Assembly (NCBI GenBank): GCA_964358485.1
Contig: CAYHPY010000017.1
Coordinates: forward strand, 1 to 54,493
Source: CAYHPY01 sp964358485
GTDB lineage: Bacteria; Elusimicrobiota; Elusimicrobia; UBA1565; UBA9628
Reading direction: 5' to 3'
Length of the DNA stretch: 54,493 nucleotides
Part shown: positions 22,956 to 31,350 of the stretch, piece after piece
How positions within the stretch are numbered: the first letter of the stretch is position 1
Layout: the number at the start of each line of letters is the position of its first letter
The notes under the pieces: generated by a model
Seen by the model: the letters and a program-made list of their open reading frames with translations, nothing else
What the model was told of the DNA's origin: nothing
Databases searched by the model: none
Position numbers and translations under genes: made by a program

Positions 22956-24047
22956 ATGATTTCCATGGGCGAGCTATTCATGCTTATGCATGAGCGGGGG
23001 GCTTCGGATTTGCACATGACGTCCGGCTCCCCGCCGGTCCTTCGCATCGACGGCCTGCTCGTTCCCACCCCTTTCGAGAAGCTCTCCGGGGAAATGTGCC
23101 AGACCCTGGTCTATTCCCTTCTCAACGAAGCCCAACGCCAACGCTTCGAGGCCAGCAACGAGCTCGATTTGGCCATCACCCTCAAGGGCATCGGCCGTTT
23201 GCGGATGAACGTCTACCGCCAGCGCGGGGCGGTCGGTTGCGCGGTGCGCGTGATCCCGTCGGCTTTCAAGACCTTCGAGGAGATCGGGATTCCCAACGTC
23301 ATCTACGACATCTTAAAGACCCCCAAGGGGCTGGTGCTCGTCACGGGGCCCACCGGCTCCGGGAAATCGACCACGATCGCGAGCATGGTCAATTACATCA
23401 ACGAGACCCGCAACTGCCATGTGGTCACCATCGAGGACCCGATCGAGTTCGTCCATTTCCATAAAAAGTCCCTCATCAACCAGCGCGAGGTGGGGGCGGA
23501 CACCGAGAGCTTCGTCTCGGCCCTCAGGCACATCCTGCGCCAGGACCCGAACGTCATCCTCATCGGCGAGATGCGGGACTTGGACACCATCAGCGCCGCG
23601 CTGACCATCGCCGAGACCGGCCACTTGGTCTTCGGAACCCTGCACACCACCGATTGCGCCCAGACCATCAACCGAATCATCGACGTTTTCCCTCCCCATC
23701 AGATTCAGCAAGTTCGGGTTCAGCTCTCCTTCGTCCTGCAGGCGGTCCTTTCCCAGCAGCTGCTTCCCCACGCCTCGGGCACGGGGCGCGTCCTTGCCGC
23801 CGAGGTCCTGATGGTCACTTCCGCCACCCGCAACATCATCCGGGAGCAGAAAATCGAGCAGATCCAGCTGGCCATTCAGACGGGGGGCAAGCTCGGAATG
23901 CAGACCATGAACCAATCCTTGTGCGATCTCTACAAGGCCAAGCGGATCACTTTTCAGGAAGCCATGACGCGTTCCTTGGACCCCGAGGATTTGAGGCGCC
24001 TGCTCCAGCGGATGGCGCCGGGGACGCCCGCCCCGACCGGATCGTGA
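22956..24047 (+). CDS. pilT: Type IV pilus retraction ATPase PilT
   Basis: The 363-residue hexameric ATPase powers pilus retraction, and so twitching and DNA uptake. It starts with the short PAS-like N-terminal domain typical of PilT (HERGASDLHMTSGSPPVLRIDG). Walker A GPTGSGKSTT is near 131-140, Walker B NVILIGEMRDLDT and the His-box GHLVFGTLHTTD follow, and the retraction signature AIRNLIRE appears as ATRNIIRE near 290. The ATG has a strong ribosome binding site (AAGGAGA, 22944-22950), in contrast with the leaderless pilB. The 117-base leader carries the structured element described above. pilC follows 15 bases after its stop. Confidence 0.93.
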   Translation: MISMGELFMLMHERGASDLHMTSGSPPVLRIDGLLVPTPFEKLSGEMCQTLVYSLLNEAQRQRFEASNELDLAITLKGIGRLRMNVYRQRGAVGCAVRVIPSAFKTFEEIGIPNVIYDILKTPKGLVLVTGPTGSGKSTTIASMVNYINETRNCHVVTIEDPIEFVHFHKKSLINQREVGADTESFVSALRHILRQDPNVILIGEMRDLDTISAALTIAETGHLVFGTLHTTDCAQTINRIIDVFPPHQIQQVRVQLSFVLQAVLSQQLLPHASGTGRVLAAEVLMVTSATRNIIREQKIEQIQLAIQTGGKLGMQTMNQSLCDLYKAKRITFQEAMTRSLDPEDLRRLLQRMAPGTPAPTGS

Positions 24048-24062
24048 TGAGAGGGAAATAAC

Positions 24063-25301
24063 ATGCCAGTCTTTGCCTATAAAGCCAAGGGAGTCGACGG
24101 AAACGTGCTTGAGGGAACGGTCGACGCCGCGGAGCAGAAAGCCGCGGTCGAGCGCCTGCGATCCCAGAAGCTGGTCATTCTTGAGATCAGCGAAAAGGGC
24201 ACGGGCATGGCCGATCTCCTTAAAAAAATCGGCCTCGGGCCCAGCAAAGGCGATGTCACCTCCAAGGACTTGGTGCTCTTCTCCCGCCAGCTCTCCACCC
24301 TAGTCAGCGCCGGCGTGCCCATCGTGCAAGGCCTGGCCATTCTGGAGGCCCAATGCGAGAACCCCGCCTTTAAGGAGGTCCTGGGAGGGGTCCGGACCGA
24401 CATCGAAGGCGGCCTCTCGATCTCCGACGCCCTGAAGAAGCATCCCGATGCCTTTCCCGAGCTATACACCGCCATGGTCCGCGCCGGCGAATTGGGCGGT
24501 ATTTTGGACACCATCCTGGAACGCCTGACCTCCTACCTTGAGAACTCCGAAAACCTCAAGAACAAGGTCAAGGGCGCCATGATGTACCCGGCCATCGTGC
24601 TTTCCATCTGCGGCGCCGTCACGGTCTTCCTGATGGTGTTCGTCATTCCGACCTTCGAGCGCATTTTCGCGTCCTTCGGGGCCGAGCTTCCCTTCATCAC
24701 CCAGATGCTCATCGACACCTCGAACATCATGAAGAAGTACTTCATCCTGATCCTGCTGGCGCCCGTCGCCGGCCTCAAGGGTTTCAAGAAGTTCTACGCC
24801 ACGCCCTTCGGCCAGCGCTGGGTGGACCAGAAGATGCTCCAGTTGCCGGTCTTCGGCCTCATGCTCAAAAAGGTCGCCGTCGCCAAATTCACCCGCACCC
24901 TGGGAACCTTGATCAAGTCCGGCGTGCCCATCATGCAGGCCCTGGAAACCGTGGCGGCGACGGCCGGAAACGTCATCATCGCCGAGGCCGTGCTGGCCAC
25001 CCGGGAGTCCATCCGGGAAGGCGGCCGGCTGAGCGACCCGCTCAAGAAATCTGGAATTTTTCCGAACATGGTCACCTCGATGATCTCCGTCGGAGAAGAG
25101 ACCGGCGCCCTGGACATCATGTTGGCCAAGATCGCCGAATTCTACGACCAGGAGGTCGACGCCGCCGTCAAAGGACTCACCTCCATGATCGAGCCCATCG
25201 TTATCGTGGTCATGGGCGTGGTCATCGGCACGATCGTCGTGGCCATGTTCATGCCGATGTTCGGCATGGGCGAGTTGGCCGGGAATATGGAAGGAAAATA
25301 A
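24063..25301 (+). CDS. pilC: Type IV pilus inner-membrane platform protein PilC
   Basis: The 412-residue protein is the GspF/PilC platform, which links the pilus ATPases to pilin polymerisation. MPVFAYKAKGVDGNVLEGTVDA is the classic family start. Two T2SSF cytoplasmic domains (about 75-195 and 280-400) each begin with 'LVLFSRQLSTLVSAGVPIVQ' and 'FTRTLGTLIKSGVPIMQ'. Transmembrane helices follow each domain, one near 178-205 and another at the C-terminus (IVIVVMGVVIGTIVVAMFMPMF). A ribosome binding site (GAGAGG, about 24052-24057) precedes the ATG. The stop codon is the first part of the long palindrome at 25299-25360. Pilin and PilMNOPQ genes are not in the window. Confidence 0.93.
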   Translation: MPVFAYKAKGVDGNVLEGTVDAAEQKAAVERLRSQKLVILEISEKGTGMADLLKKIGLGPSKGDVTSKDLVLFSRQLSTLVSAGVPIVQGLAILEAQCENPAFKEVLGGVRTDIEGGLSISDALKKHPDAFPELYTAMVRAGELGGILDTILERLTSYLENSENLKNKVKGAMMYPAIVLSICGAVTVFLMVFVIPTFERIFASFGAELPFITQMLIDTSNIMKKYFILILLAPVAGLKGFKKFYATPFGQRWVDQKMLQLPVFGLMLKKVAVAKFTRTLGTLIKSGVPIMQALETVAATAGNVIIAEAVLATRESIREGGRLSDPLKKSGIFPNMVTSMISVGEETGALDIMLAKIAEFYDQEVDAAVKGLTSMIEPIVIVVMGVVIGTIVVAMFMPMFGMGELAGNMEGK

Positions 25302-25360
25302 ATTAGGGACACCCCCCATTTTTACCATTGATGGTAAAAATGGGGGGTGTCCCTAATTTA
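25299..25360. repeat. Perfect 30-bp-arm palindrome (REP-like) after pilC
   Basis: Arms 25299-25328 and 25331-25360 are exact reverse complements with a 2-base loop. Key features are the TTAGGGACACCCCCC and TTTTTACCAT blocks. The left arm includes the pilC stop codon. The RNA would fold into a very strong hairpin and could end both pilC and uvrC transcripts, although there is no T-run beyond the stem. A third, imperfect arm follows at 25445-25473. Confidence 0.75.
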
Positions 25361-25444
25361 CCTTCAATCGTTCCGTTTCCTTTTTTCCCTCATAGTTCCG
25401 TCCCCGAAATTTTTATTTTTAGGCCGTTCTCCCCATCCTCTCTC

Positions 25445-25473
25445 ATGGTAAAAATGGTGGGTGTCCCCAATTC
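25445..25473. repeat. Third arm of the palindromic repeat, abutting the uvrC stop
   Basis: ATGGTAAAAATGGTGGGTGTCC (25445 onward) matches the right arm of the palindrome apart from single-base changes, and ends over the uvrC stop codon at 25472-25474. The 84 bases between (25361-25444) are AT-rich and hold an ATAGTTCCGTCCCC motif that recurs near 51615; no gene is seen there. Confidence 0.6.
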
Positions 25474-26776
25474 ATGAGAAGAGGTTTTTGCTTCGGAGGA
25501 GGCGGTGATAGGTGATCGCGAAGCGGTGGGCTTCGTCGCGCAGTTGTTGGAGCAGGCGCAGGGCGGGGCGGTCGCGCTCCAGTAGCACGGGTTGGGGGCG
25601 GCCCGGCAAATAGACTTCCTCCAGACGCTTGGCCAGGGAGGCGATCGGGATCTTGACGCCGGCGTCGGCCAGTGCGGCGTGCCCAAAGGCCAGTTGGCCC
25701 TTCCCCCCGTCGACGACCACCAAGTCCGGGAGGGGGGCGCCCTCGGCCGCCAGCCTTCGATAGCGGCGGCCGACGACTTCCTTCATGGAGAGAAAATCGT
25801 CGATTCCCGCGACCGCCCTGATTTTAAAGCGCCGGTAGTGGTCCTTGTGGGGCCGCCCGCCTTGAAAACACACCATGGAGGCGACGGTTTGTTTCCCGGC
25901 GAAATGGGAGATGTCGAAGCATTCGATATGGAACGGGGGCTTGGACAGGCCCAGGGCCTGTTGGAGATCCGAGACGGAGCGGCTTTCCGTGAGGGGCTCG
26001 GCGAGGTCGTCGGCCGACACCCGCCGGATTCGAACCCTCTCGCCCATTTGCGAGAGGGCCTCGACATTGTCCCTCAGAGCGGCCGCCTTTTCGAACTCCA
26101 GGCGGCCGGAGGCCGCCTGCATCTCTTGTTTGAATTTTTTCCGGAGCTTCACGTATTTCCCTTTAAAAAAATCCACGGCGTTGTCCGCGATCTTCCGGTA
26201 GTTCTCCGTCGTGATCCGCCCCGCGCAAGGCGCCGGGCATTCCTTGGTGTGGTAATAGAGGCAGGAGCGGATCTTCCGGCCGTCGAGGGGCTTTTGAAGG
26301 TTGAACTCCCACCGGCAGGGCCTCAAGGGAAAGAATTTCTGCCTCCAGAGGTAATTGAGCAGGCCCCGGATGGGGGTGACCTTGGGATAGGGCCCGAAGT
26401 AGGCTCCCCCGTCGGCGGCCTTGCGGCGGGTCAGGAGCATCCGGGGAAAATCCTCGTTGAGGGTGATCTTGACGAAAGGATAGGTCTTGCCGTCCTTCCA
26501 CATGGAGTTGAAGAACGGCTGGTGGGCGTGGATGAGTCTCCGCTCCAGAATCAGGGCTTCCCGTTCCGAGGCGCAGGGAATGTAGTCGATGGAGCGGACC
26601 AGGGGGGCCAGGGCCGAGTTTTTGGGGTCGGGACGATTGGGATTGAAGTACTGAGCGACGCGCTTGGCGAGGTCCTTGGCCTTGCCGATGTAGAGGATGG
26701 AGCGGGCAGCGTCCCGCATGAGGTAAACCCCGCAGGCGTGGGGGATATGGCTTCTGTCGGGAGCGGTATCCGGCAT
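25472..26776 (-). CDS. uvrC: UvrC excinuclease subunit lacking the C-terminal HhH domain
   Basis: The 434-residue protein is UvrC-like, making the 3' and 5' incisions in nucleotide excision repair. The GIY-YIG nuclease (about 14-95: GVYLMRDAARSILYIGKAKDL), the UVR motif (SGRLEFEKAAALRDNVEAL) and the RNase H-like domain (CFDISHFAGKQTVASMV, VVVDGGKGQL) are present. It ends at DEAHRFAITYHRLLRSKNLF, exactly where normal UvrC (about 600 residues) continues into the helix-hairpin-helix that binds DNA for 5' incision. The stop lies inside a repeat arm (25445-25473), so truncation by that element is likely. A -10-like TACAAT (minus, 26789-26784) ends 7 bases before the ATG, suggesting a leaderless mRNA. 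Activity after the loss is uncertain. Confidence 0.88.
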   Translation of the reverse strand: MPDTAPDRSHIPHACGVYLMRDAARSILYIGKAKDLAKRVAQYFNPNRPDPKNSALAPLVRSIDYIPCASEREALILERRLIHAHQPFFNSMWKDGKTYPFVKITLNEDFPRMLLTRRKAADGGAYFGPYPKVTPIRGLLNYLWRQKFFPLRPCRWEFNLQKPLDGRKIRSCLYYHTKECPAPCAGRITTENYRKIADNAVDFFKGKYVKLRKKFKQEMQAASGRLEFEKAAALRDNVEALSQMGERVRIRRVSADDLAEPLTESRSVSDLQQALGLSKPPFHIECFDISHFAGKQTVASMVCFQGGRPHKDHYRRFKIRAVAGIDDFLSMKEVVGRRYRRLAAEGAPLPDLVVVDGGKGQLAFGHAALADAGVKIPIASLAKRLEEVYLPGRPQPVLLERDRPALRLLQQLRDEAHRFAITYHRLLRSKNLFS

Positions 26777-26816
26777 CTTCGGGATTGTAGCCTTTTTCCC
26801 GGATTTCGCCCCATCA

Positions 26817-26845
26817 TTGACTCCGGGCTTTTAAATTAGTCTAAT
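26817..26845 (+). promoter_or_regulatory. Promoter of rpsT
   Basis: TTGACT (26817-26822) and TCTAAT (26840-26845) are 17 bp apart. The -10 box ends 8 bases before the ATG at 26854, so the S20 mRNA should be leaderless or have a leader of one or two bases. Confidence 0.7.
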
Positions 26846-26853
26846 GAGCGTCC

Positions 26854-27159
26854 ATGGCGCAGAAGAAGAAGACCACTCGACACAAAGGGGCCATCAAGGC
26901 CAATCGGCAGTCCTTGCGGCGCAACTCCCGCAATCGGCTCGTTAAGAAGACTTTCCGCTTGGCCACTCGCGCGGCGCTCGAAGCCGCCGGGGCCAAGGAC
27001 AAGGCCAAGACCGCGGAACTCTCCGCGGAGGCGTTTTCCACTTTGGACAAGGCGGCCAAGACGGGCGCCATCCATTGGAAAGCCGCGGCTCGCAAGAAGG
27101 CCCGGTTGGCGCGAAGGCTCGCGGCCCAGTTGTCGGGCGCGGCGCCCGCCGCCGCCTAA
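26854..27159 (+). CDS. rpsT: 30S ribosomal protein S20
   Basis: The 101-residue, strongly basic protein is ribosomal protein S20, which binds 16S rRNA in the body of the 30S subunit. The family pattern is clear: KKKTTRHKGAIKANRQSLRRNSRNRLVKK at the start, and LDKAAKTGAIHWKAAARKKARLARRL near the end. It is slightly longer than usual because of an alanine-rich tail (GAAPAAA). It is alone on its strand, has its own promoter with almost no leader, and converges on holA, whose stop lies 7 bases downstream. S20 next to holA is a known bacterial arrangement. Confidence 0.95.
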   Translation: MAQKKKTTRHKGAIKANRQSLRRNSRNRLVKKTFRLATRAALEAAGAKDKAKTAELSAEAFSTLDKAAKTGAIHWKAAARKKARLARRLAAQLSGAAPAAA

Positions 27160-27166
27160 AGGCCTC

Positions 27167-28177
27167 CTAGCCCTTCCGGCAAAGATCGACGACCAGGTGC
27201 TCGATTTCCATTTTGGGATCGAGCCAGGACTTGGATTTCAGGTCTGTCTCGGTTCTCAGGCAGCGCTTGAGGTCCTGCCGCAGGCGGGCTTCCGAGAGCG
27301 GCCTGAGCCAGGTCAGGAAGTCGGAGTCGAACCTGGCGTTGAGCCGGAGGGCCTCAAAGACTTCCGGGGGCCCCAGCCCCGAAGCCAGGAGGCGCCGGGC
27401 CCGGAACTGCTTCTGGACCGCGGCGTTGATCTGGGCCAGGGCCCGGAAGGCCTGATCCGAGGGCTTGCCCTCCTGGAAAAGGCGCCGCAGGTGGGCCAGG
27501 GCTTCCTTGAGCCGCCGCGATTGCGCCAGGCGCGTCATGGCGAAGGGATCCGAGGCCTTGTGATAGCCCAGGCAGGCCAGGATGTGCTTAAGGCCTATTT
27601 CCTTGGCCGCGCCGACGAACAGAACGGCCTTTTCCAATTCCTGCTTGAGCACGCGCCAGTCTACGCCCGCCTCCGCCACCAGCGCCCCGGCGGCGTCGAA
27701 GTTTAGGATTTTGCCGGCCTTTTTGGCCTCTTGGATCAGAAGGCTCCGGGCTTCCTCCTCCCGGAAGGGCCAAAAGACGCAGACCCCGCCCCATTTTTCG
27801 GTCAATTTTCGGAGGGTATCCTTGGGGTCGGGCCGCTTGTCCTCGGCGACCAGGACCAAGGTCGTGGTTTCCAGGGGTTCCTCCAGGTAGCCCCGGAGGG
27901 ACTCTCGGACCTCCTCGGCGGCCTTGGCCAGGGAGACTATGACGATTCGGCGCTCCGCGAAGGCGGGAGGGGTCAGCGCCTCGGAGACGATCGCGGGCCC
28001 AAGCTCCGCCGTTTCCCCGGAAAGCTCCGAAAAATTGAAGGCGTCGTTTTTGAAGGCGGCGCGCAGGCACTCCAAGGCCTGCTCCTTGGAGGCGCCTTCC
28101 TCCCCGGCCAGGAAATAGGCGGGCCGATACTTTCCGGCTTTCCACTCCTTGAGCAGGTCGGCGGGGCGCAGGTCCAA
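27167..28177 (-). CDS. holA: DNA polymerase III subunit delta
   Basis: The 336-residue protein is the delta subunit of the clamp loader, which opens the beta clamp. It shows the AAA+-like fold of HolA without a working Walker box: PAYFLAGEEGASKEQALECL at the start, TTTLVLVAEDKRPDPKDTLRKLTEK in the middle, and the C-terminal collar with LAQSRRLKEALAHLRRLFQEG. Length fits (about 330-345). The start is TTG at 28177, which places the normal beginning (DLLKEWKAGKYRPAYFL) correctly; no ATG is available nearby. It is the last gene of the seven-gene run after leuS-lptE, an order seen in many bacteria. Confidence 0.85.
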   Translation of the reverse strand: MDLRPADLLKEWKAGKYRPAYFLAGEEGASKEQALECLRAAFKNDAFNFSELSGETAELGPAIVSEALTPPAFAERRIVIVSLAKAAEEVRESLRGYLEEPLETTTLVLVAEDKRPDPKDTLRKLTEKWGGVCVFWPFREEEARSLLIQEAKKAGKILNFDAAGALVAEAGVDWRVLKQELEKAVLFVGAAKEIGLKHILACLGYHKASDPFAMTRLAQSRRLKEALAHLRRLFQEGKPSDQAFRALAQINAAVQKQFRARRLLASGLGPPEVFEALRLNARFDSDFLTWLRPLSEARLRQDLKRCLRTETDLKSKSWLDPKMEIEHLVVDLCRKG

Positions 28178-28184
28178 GGCCGGC

Positions 28185-28820
28185 TCAGTAAGGGTTGGGG
28201 TTGACCGGAGCGGTCGTTCCGGCCGGCTGGATGGCCGGAGGCGTGGAGGGCGCGTCGGAGGAAATCATGCGTGAGGAGGACCCGGAGACCGAGCCGAAAC
28301 CCTCGATGACCCGCTTCACGTAATCGCGGGCCAGGACGTCCCAGATGGCTTCCCGGGCCTGCTCCTCGGTCTTGCCTCCGGGGAGGGTGGCGTTGGGGTA
28401 GGTGAGGACGCCCTCCATGTTCTTTTCCTCCCAAAGCGCGGTGTTGGTGACCTTGTCGATAAAGCGCAGGTCGGTCACGATCCGAAGCTTGTAGGCGGTC
28501 GGAACCAGGTTGGCGTCGTATTGGACCGGGATGTGAAGATAGCGATTGATGACGACGGCGACGATTCCGTCGCAATTGGCTTCCGGGACGATGGGATAGC
28601 GGCCGTCCCGCAGGAATTCATCGCGGATTCGCAGGGCCAGCTTGTCCTCCAGTCCGAACTGCTGGGTTTTGTTCTCGACGAGCCGGATGGAAACCCGGCG
28701 GATGTTGGCGGGCAATATTTGGGCCGCCGGCCGATAGGCGATGTCGCTTCCGCCGCAGGCGGCAAGACCGGCTGACAAGGCGGCCCAAGCCAAGATCGTT
28801 AGGTTCTGTTTTCTATTCAT
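28185..28820 (-). CDS. lptE: LptE-family LPS-assembly lipoprotein
   Basis: The 211-residue protein begins with a lipoprotein signal peptide ending in the lipobox LAAC, so the mature protein should be lipidated at about Cys22 and placed in the outer membrane. The body matches the LptE pattern: NIRRVSIRLVENKTQQFGLEDKLALRIRDEFLRDGRYPIV and the LWEEKNMEGVLTYP strand pair. LptE plugs the LptD barrel in LPS export. The last 45 residues are Ser/Pro-rich and unusual. Its position directly after leuS (4-base overlap) and before holA is the conserved leuS-lptE-holA order, which supports the call strongly and implies an LPS-bearing outer membrane. Confidence 0.85.
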   Translation of the reverse strand: MNRKQNLTILAWAALSAGLAACGGSDIAYRPAAQILPANIRRVSIRLVENKTQQFGLEDKLALRIRDEFLRDGRYPIVPEANCDGIVAVVINRYLHIPVQYDANLVPTAYKLRIVTDLRFIDKVTNTALWEEKNMEGVLTYPNATLPGGKTEEQAREAIWDVLARDYVKRVIEGFGSVSGSSSRMISSDAPSTPPAIQPAGTTAPVNPNPY

Positions 28821-31342
28821 TTCACCACTATGCTCACTAGTTTGTTCGGAATCACGATCGTTTTAACGATCGTTTTTCCGTCCGTTGCCGCCTTTATCTT
28901 TTCCAAAGCCAGCGCCGCGTCCGTGATCGTTCGTTCCGGCTGGTCCGTTTCAAAAGAGAACGTCGCCCGGACCTTCCCGTTGACCTGAACGGCGTATTCC
29001 ACCCGGGAGTCCTTGAGGTGCTTCTCGTCGAAAACGGGCCAAGCCTGGGAGGCCAGGCTGGCCTTGTCGCCCAGGATTTCCCATAGCTCCTCGGTGGAGT
29101 GAGGGGCGAATGGATGCAGGAGGATCAGCAGGGTTCTTAGGTCCGTCCGGCTCGGGGATTTTTCCTCGATGAGGGCGTTGGCGTAGATCATGAGGGCGGA
29201 GATCGCCGTATTGAAGCCGAAGGCCTCGATGTCCTCGGTGACCTTCTTGATGGTCCGATTGCGCAGGGCGATCTGCCCCGCGCCGTCGGCGGGCGACGGG
29301 TGGGCGTGGACCAGGCTCCAAACCCGGGCCAGAAACCGGGAGACCCCTTGGATGTTGCGCATGTCCCACGGCTTGGACTGTTCGAAGGCGCCCATGAACA
29401 TCTCGTAAAGGCGGAAAGCGTCGGCTCCGTAGCTCTTGAGAATGGAGTCGGGGTTGACCACGTTCTTCTTGGATTTGGACATCTTCTCGATCATCACCGT
29501 CAGCTTCTCGCCGCCGTCCGTCAGGACGGCGGCGCCCTCCTCCCCGTGGCGGACGGCGTCATACGGGTGGTAGTTGCCGCGGCAGTCGCGGTGGGAGAAG
29601 GACAGGATCATTCCCTGGTGGCGGAGCTTCTGGAAGGGCTCCTTGGTCGAGACCCACCCGGCGTCAAAAAGGACCTTGTGCCAAAAACGCGCGTAAAGCA
29701 GATGCAGGACCGCGTGCTCCGCCCCGCCGACATAGCAGTCCACCGGCCCCCAAGCCCGCTCCAGGTCCTTGCTCCAGGGCGCTTCCCCGTTCTTGGGATC
29801 CATGAACCGGAGGTAATACCAGCAGGACCCGGCCCACTGGGGCATGGTGTTGGTCTCGCGCTTGCCTGCCCCGCCGCACTTGGGGCATTTCGTGTTGACC
29901 CAGGAGTCGATGACGGCTAGCGGGGATTCGCCGGTGCCGGTGGGCTTATAGTCTTTCACGTCGGGAAGCAGGACCGGAAGTTCCTTTTCCGGAACCGGGA
30001 CGATGCCGCAGGAGGGGCAGTGGACGATTGGGATGGGTTCGCCCCAATACCTTTGGCGAGAAAAAACCCAATCGCGAAGTTTGTATTGCACCTTTCTCTC
30101 GCCGAGGCCCTTTTCGGCGAGAAAAAGCGTCATTTGTTCCTTTGCCTCTGGCGTTTTTAATCCGTTCAAGAATTCCGAATTCACGGAAGTTCCGTCCTCC
30201 GTGAAGGCCTTTTTAGCCGTAAAAACTGAGTTCTCCGGCTCCGACGGAGAGGCAACCTCCACGACCGGCAATCCGTTTCGCTTCGCGAAATCGTAGTCCC
30301 GTTCATCATGCCCCGGCACCGCCATGATGGCCCCGGTGCCGTATGAAATGAGCACGTAATCCGCGATCCAGATCGGAATTTTTTCTTTGTTGACCGGGTT
30401 GACGGCATATCCGCCCGTGAAGACCCCGGTCTTCTCCTTTCCGAGCTCGGTCCGTTCCATATCGGACTTGTATTTCGTGGACTCGACATAGGCCTCGACG
30501 GCCGCTCGTTGGGCGGCGGTCGTGAGCTTGGGGACCAGCGGATGCTCCGGGGCCAGGACCATATAGGTCGCCCCGAACAGGGTGTCCGGGCGCGTCGTGA
30601 AGACCCGGATGGGTTCGCCGGTTTCGGCCTTAAATTCCACCTCGGCCCCCTCGGAGCGGCCGATCCAATTCTTCTGCATGGCCAGGGTCGAGGCGGGCCA
30701 GTCCAGGCCCTCGAGGTCGCTCTCCAGGCGGTCGGCGTAGGCGGTGATCCGGAGAATCCACTGCCGGAGGTTCTTCTTCTCGACCTTGGTTCCGCAGCGC
30801 TCGCAATCCCCGCCGAAGACCTCCTCGTTGGCCAGGCCGGTTTTGCAGGAGGGGCACCAGTTGATGGGGGCGGTGGCCTCATAGGCCAGGCCTTTCTCCC
30901 ACAGCTTCAGAAATATCCACTGCGTCCACTTGTAGTAGCCGGGGTCGGTGGTGTCGACTTCGCGGCCCCAGTCGTAGGAAAAGCCGAGGGATTTGATCTG
31001 CCGCCGGAAGTTGTCGATGTTGCGGCGGGTTACCTCGCGGGGGTGGGTGCCCGTGGCGATGGCGAAGTTTTCGGCCGGCAAGCCGAAGGCGTCCCAGCCC
31101 ATGGGGTGCAGGACATCGAAGCCCCGCATGCGCTTGAACCGGCAGAGGATGTCGGTGGCGGTGTAGCCCTCCGGGTGGCCGACGTGCAGGCCGTCGGCCG
31201 AGGGATAGGGAAACATGTCCAGGCAGTAGAATTTCTTGCCGGCGCGGGGCCGTTCGGGGGCTTGGAAAAGGCCTTCCTTTTCCCAACGGGCCTGCCACTT
31301 GGCCTCCAGATCGGCGTAAGGGATGCGTTCGGGGGCGGCCAT
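28817..31342 (-). CDS. leuS: Leucyl-tRNA synthetase
   Basis: The 841-residue class I enzyme charges tRNA-Leu. The HIGH motif appears as HVGHPEGYTATD, the editing CP1 domain holds the TTRPDTLFGATYMVLAPEHP block, and KMSKSKKNVVNPD near residue 622 is the KMSKS loop. Two cysteine pairs (CPSCKTG and CERCGTK; later CPSCGIV and CPKCGG) suggest zinc knuckles. Between about 30040 and 30290 the coding DNA is clearly richer in A and T than its surroundings, perhaps after local recombination, but the frame is intact. Its ATG lies 8 bases after the ybeY stop, and its stop overlaps lptE by 4 bases. Confidence 0.95.
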   Translation of the reverse strand: MAAPERIPYADLEAKWQARWEKEGLFQAPERPRAGKKFYCLDMFPYPSADGLHVGHPEGYTATDILCRFKRMRGFDVLHPMGWDAFGLPAENFAIATGTHPREVTRRNIDNFRRQIKSLGFSYDWGREVDTTDPGYYKWTQWIFLKLWEKGLAYEATAPINWCPSCKTGLANEEVFGGDCERCGTKVEKKNLRQWILRITAYADRLESDLEGLDWPASTLAMQKNWIGRSEGAEVEFKAETGEPIRVFTTRPDTLFGATYMVLAPEHPLVPKLTTAAQRAAVEAYVESTKYKSDMERTELGKEKTGVFTGGYAVNPVNKEKIPIWIADYVLISYGTGAIMAVPGHDERDYDFAKRNGLPVVEVASPSEPENSVFTAKKAFTEDGTSVNSEFLNGLKTPEAKEQMTLFLAEKGLGERKVQYKLRDWVFSRQRYWGEPIPIVHCPSCGIVPVPEKELPVLLPDVKDYKPTGTGESPLAVIDSWVNTKCPKCGGAGKRETNTMPQWAGSCWYYLRFMDPKNGEAPWSKDLERAWGPVDCYVGGAEHAVLHLLYARFWHKVLFDAGWVSTKEPFQKLRHQGMILSFSHRDCRGNYHPYDAVRHGEEGAAVLTDGGEKLTVMIEKMSKSKKNVVNPDSILKSYGADAFRLYEMFMGAFEQSKPWDMRNIQGVSRFLARVWSLVHAHPSPADGAGQIALRNRTIKKVTEDIEAFGFNTAISALMIYANALIEEKSPSRTDLRTLLILLHPFAPHSTEELWEILGDKASLASQAWPVFDEKHLKDSRVEYAVQVNGKVRATFSFETDQPERTITDAALALEKIKAATDGKTIVKTIVIPNKLVSIVVK

Positions 31343-31350
31343 GGCCCCGA

